A stretch of 7,587 nucleotides of DNA from a bacterium UBA3734 (GTDB lineage Bacteria; Bacteroidota; Bacteroidia; Bacteroidales; Bacteroidaceae), in NCBI GenBank assembly GCA_002372575.1, contig DFHC01000078.1, forward strand, positions 1-7,587, given 5' to 3'. Below the pieces are notes generated by a model that worked only from the letters and a program-made list of their open reading frames with translations, ran no database searches and was not told the DNA's origin. The position numbers and the translations under genes were made by a program. Shown here piece after piece: positions 5,744 through 7,587 of this stretch (its first letter is position 1; the number at the start of each line of letters is the position of its first letter).

Positions 5744-5947
5744 TTAGAATCCCATAGCATCCATCATCGCATCGTACATTCTCGGATCGCTTGGCATATC
5801 GCCATACATCCCGTCAGTCAGTGCGTCCCAGGAATCTTCTTCCGTCCACTCATAGCCACTTTCATCGTAGCTATCACGCTCGCAATCGTCGTACTCCTCG
5901 TAGGAGTCATCGTACCCTTCGTAAGGGGTGTAACCATAATTTTCCAT
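5744..5947 (-). CDS. Acidic tyrosine-rich microprotein (67 aa)
   Basis: This small protein has 22 acidic residues (13 Asp, 9 Glu), 10 tyrosines, two arginines and no lysine, so its net charge is near -20. Residues 1-37 are a low-complexity stretch of Tyr/Asp/Glu (for example GYDDSYEEYDD), probably disordered. Residues 38-67 look more ordered and conserved, with SWDALTDGMYGDMP and a helical MYDAMMDAMGF end. It could be a DNA mimic, an anti-repressor or a regulator of a basic partner, but nothing here proves any of these. It is probably a real gene because it fits between two clear genes with gaps of 31 and 12 bases, in the same direction. Its start at 5947 has an AAGAAATT leader. The basic, possibly nucleic-acid-binding 190-aa protein encoded next is an obvious candidate partner. 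Confidence 0.7.
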   Translation of the reverse strand: MENYGYTPYEGYDDSYEEYDDCERDSYDESGYEWTEEDSWDALTDGMYGDMPSDPRMYDAMMDAMGF

Positions 5948-5978
5948 AATTTCTTGTTTTGGGGGTTGTTATCACTAA

Positions 5979-6962
5979 TTATTTTTTTGCTAACATACTC
6001 TGTGCGGTCTGCTCCATCAGGCTCTTCTTCAGTAAAAGTTGGTTCTCAACAACCAGTTCATAGTCACATTTATTCTCGCCTATCTTTATCGTCAATACAA
6101 ATAGTTCGAGGAAAGTCAGGAAGCAGAACAACACAATGTAGAATGCCAATGAAATTGTGCTTTTCGACACCACTTTCAATGTGGCTTCCAGTTCTTCTAT
6201 AAAACCGGGAGCGCGTTGGCTCATTTCTTCTCTCACCTTCTCCGCTACTTCCTTCTTATCCAGTCGAAGCTGCTCCAACTGCCCAGAGTAGATTTGTATC
6301 TGGTCGTTATTCGCTTTTAGCTGTTCTGCCAATGGGTTCGCCAATGTCACCGTATTAACTGTCTGTGTTCTTACCTTCTGTGGTCTTCCGTTTTCATCCA
6401 CGCCCACGACCTGTTCTTGGGTTGACACATTAGTACCTTTAATCACGGGGCGTTTCTGCAACTCTTCGTTGAGTGCGATAGTAGCCTTACTCAGCGAGTC
6501 CATCTCTTGTGTAATGCGTTGTATATCGCCGTCGTAGATAGCCAGTCGCTTGGTAATCGTAGTGCCTATCACATCTTCACGATGTTCCTGAATGGCTTGC
6601 TGAATATCATTGCGGAAAATAATCTGGTCGAAGATACACGAGCCTAATAACGCCATACATAGAGCAAGCAATACTCTCATTACACTCATCAGTCGCGCCT
6701 TTCCAACTGTCAATATAATGACTCGCTCCACGCAGAGGACAATGAACATAAAAGCAATCGCCACACAAATCTTGAACCCACACGAGTCGATGTTAATATA
6801 CCGGTCTGCAAAGCAGTAGCCAATAGTTCCCCACAGCACCATCATAATGCTGATGGCTGATAGAAGTTTGCGATACTGCCGGAAACTGGCCTCGCCGCAC
6901 TCATTTAAAATGTTCTTATCCCATCCGATAAGGAAACATCCTATATTTCGTAATTTCTTCAT
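5979..6962 (-). CDS. DUF4407-type four-pass membrane protein with coiled-coil insert (327 aa)
   Basis: The layout fits the DUF4407 family of bacterial membrane proteins, whose function is not established. Predicted membrane segments are at about residues 33-52, 63-86, 93-112 and 270-291. Between the third and fourth lies a soluble region of about 150 residues, with coiled-coil stretches near 142-172 and 213-247 separated by a Gln/Val/Thr-rich loop (174-208). FDQIIFRNDI (111-120) marks the exit from the third segment, and the CVER motif (77-80) puts charged residues inside the second. The C-terminal 35 residues are charged and probably cytoplasmic. The ATG at 6962 lies 12 bases after the preceding gene, so the two are co-transcribed. 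A coiled-coil loop on a multi-pass scaffold suggests oligomeric assembly or signal transmission, which is inference. Confidence 0.85.
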   Translation of the reverse strand: MKKLRNIGCFLIGWDKNILNECGEASFRQYRKLLSAISIMMVLWGTIGYCFADRYINIDSCGFKICVAIAFMFIVLCVERVIILTVGKARLMSVMRVLLALCMALLGSCIFDQIIFRNDIQQAIQEHREDVIGTTITKRLAIYDGDIQRITQEMDSLSKATIALNEELQKRPVIKGTNVSTQEQVVGVDENGRPQKVRTQTVNTVTLANPLAEQLKANNDQIQIYSGQLEQLRLDKKEVAEKVREEMSQRAPGFIEELEATLKVVSKSTISLAFYIVLFCFLTFLELFVLTIKIGENKCDYELVVENQLLLKKSLMEQTAQSMLAKK

Positions 6963-6974
6963 AATTGTAGCTTT

Positions 6975-7535
6975 TTACTTGTTGTTGATAAAATTAACTG
7001 CGTTAGCGGCAATACCCTTAAGGAACCCTCTGCGATACGATTCTATCATTGTAGTCATTTTAGGGTCGTTCGCTTCAAGTTGCTGTTGCATTTCTTTAAT
7101 CTCGCTTAAATGTTCTTCGTATGTCTCCCTGAGCGCTTCCATATCAGAAGCTGCTGCGAGAGCCAATGCCTTCTGAGCATTATCGATTTTCACATTCACC
7201 ATCCTAATGTCACTTTTATATTTTAGGACAATGCGCTTAAACAGCATCTCCAAATCATTACGAATAATCTTCTCCTTCGCGTCCCGATAAGTAATGTCGC
7301 AATTCACCAGTGCGTCCTGGAATCCCTCTTCCTCGAAGTTCTTGTGGATGAAGTTGAAGATGACATCAATGGGCATTCCCGTTCCCCAAGTGATGGAAAT
7401 AATCTTCTTCCCATCTTTCTTCTCCTCTGGAGATGACATCTCTGCATTCTCTACCTCTGGAGCTTTCTCCGTCTGCACAGGAAGCGTCTCTGCATTCTCT
7501 TTTAACGCTGTGCCAAATAATTTTAATAGTGCCAT
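6975..7535 (-). CDS. Soluble helical protein encoded with DUF4407 (186 aa)
   Basis: I do not recognise this protein by name. Residues 1-42 are a flexible, acidic Glu/Pro-rich stretch with two ENAE copies, encoded by a 14-base direct repeat (7439-7452 and 7487-7500). The folded part starts at KKIISITWGTGMPIDVIFNF (43-62), continues through helices (RDAKEKIIRNDLEMLFKRIV), then a coiled-coil-like region (about 115-155). It ends with a likely conserved block, DPKMTTMIESYRRGFLKGIA (157-176). There is no membrane segment or signal peptide, so it is cytoplasmic or membrane-peripheral. It is the first visible gene of the set, 12 bases from the DUF4407 gene. Both starts are preceded by ACAATT, so they share an A/T-rich initiation context rather than a Shine-Dalgarno site. 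Close pairing suggests a cytoplasmic partner for the membrane protein. Confidence 0.82.
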   Translation of the reverse strand: MALLKLFGTALKENAETLPVQTEKAPEVENAEMSSPEEKKDGKKIISITWGTGMPIDVIFNFIHKNFEEEGFQDALVNCDITYRDAKEKIIRNDLEMLFKRIVLKYKSDIRMVNVKIDNAQKALALAAASDMEALRETYEEHLSEIKEMQQQLEANDPKMTTMIESYRRGFLKGIAANAVNFINNK

Positions 7536-7559
7536 AATTGTACAGTTTTATTTATTTTG

Positions 7560-7581
7560 CAATCTTGTTACAACCTTGTTA
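7560..7581. repeat. Two tandem 11-bp repeats upstream of the 186-aa gene
   Basis: CAATCTTGTTA (7560-7570) is followed immediately by CAACCTTGTTA (7571-7581), differing at one base. The spacing is about one helical turn, and the pair lies 25-46 bases upstream of the ATG at 7535. It may be an operator for the DUF4407 gene set. No full-consensus promoter was found in the 52 bases available; the nearest candidate, TTG (7571-7573) with TAAAACTG (7543-7550), is weak. Confidence 0.45.
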
Positions 7582-7587
7582 TTTTAC

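Overview
The window looks like chromosomal DNA from a Bacteroidales bacterium, most likely of the Prevotella/Segatella type. The main evidence is three promoters that fit the Bacteroidetes sigma-ABfr pattern (TTTG, 19-20 bases, TAnnTTTG) just upstream of genes. Translation starts are mostly poor in Shine-Dalgarno sequence, and the FtsZ and DUF4407 proteins resemble Bacteroidetes members. Every convincing gene is on the minus strand, so the biological order runs from high to low coordinates. No tRNA, rRNA, CRISPR array, transposase or integrase was seen.

Region A (7587-5159) is a tight four-gene set, with gaps of 12, 31 and 12 bases. It encodes a 186-residue soluble helical protein, a DUF4407 membrane protein with a long coiled-coil insert, a 67-residue very acidic, tyrosine-rich microprotein, and a 190-residue protein of an unnamed family marked by the motif KAVYLLFLxHPEGI. 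I infer a winged-helix-like fold for that family. The functions of all four are unknown and the set may be accessory.

Region B (5158-2292) begins with a strong promoter. It carries an orphan helical protein (318 aa), then two membrane-anchored or secreted proteins (226 and 344 aa). These two share the same start region, N-terminal hydrophobic segment and PARSD linker at high nucleotide identity but have unrelated C-terminal parts. The second may be a lysozyme-inhibitor (LprI/DUF1311)-like protein. A hairpin ends this region and abuts the next promoter.

Region C (2294-411) is an FtsZ-type GTPase gene with its own promoter and a good ribosome binding site, coupled by an ATGA overlap to a second KAVYLLF-family protein (197 aa). 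The FtsZ is not next to ftsA/ftsQ, carries alanine at the usual T7-loop asparagine, and has an atypical C-terminus, so it may be a second FtsZ rather than the main division protein. A 12-bp-periodic repeat array lies directly downstream. The combination of a tubulin-like GTPase, a possible DNA-binding partner and 12-bp iterons recalls TubZ-TubR-tubC partition systems. This is the most interesting hypothesis in the window, and it is unproven.

Region D (339-1) has a promoter and the first 94 codons of a gene for an RmuC-type protein (membrane anchor plus coiled coil), which runs off the left edge.
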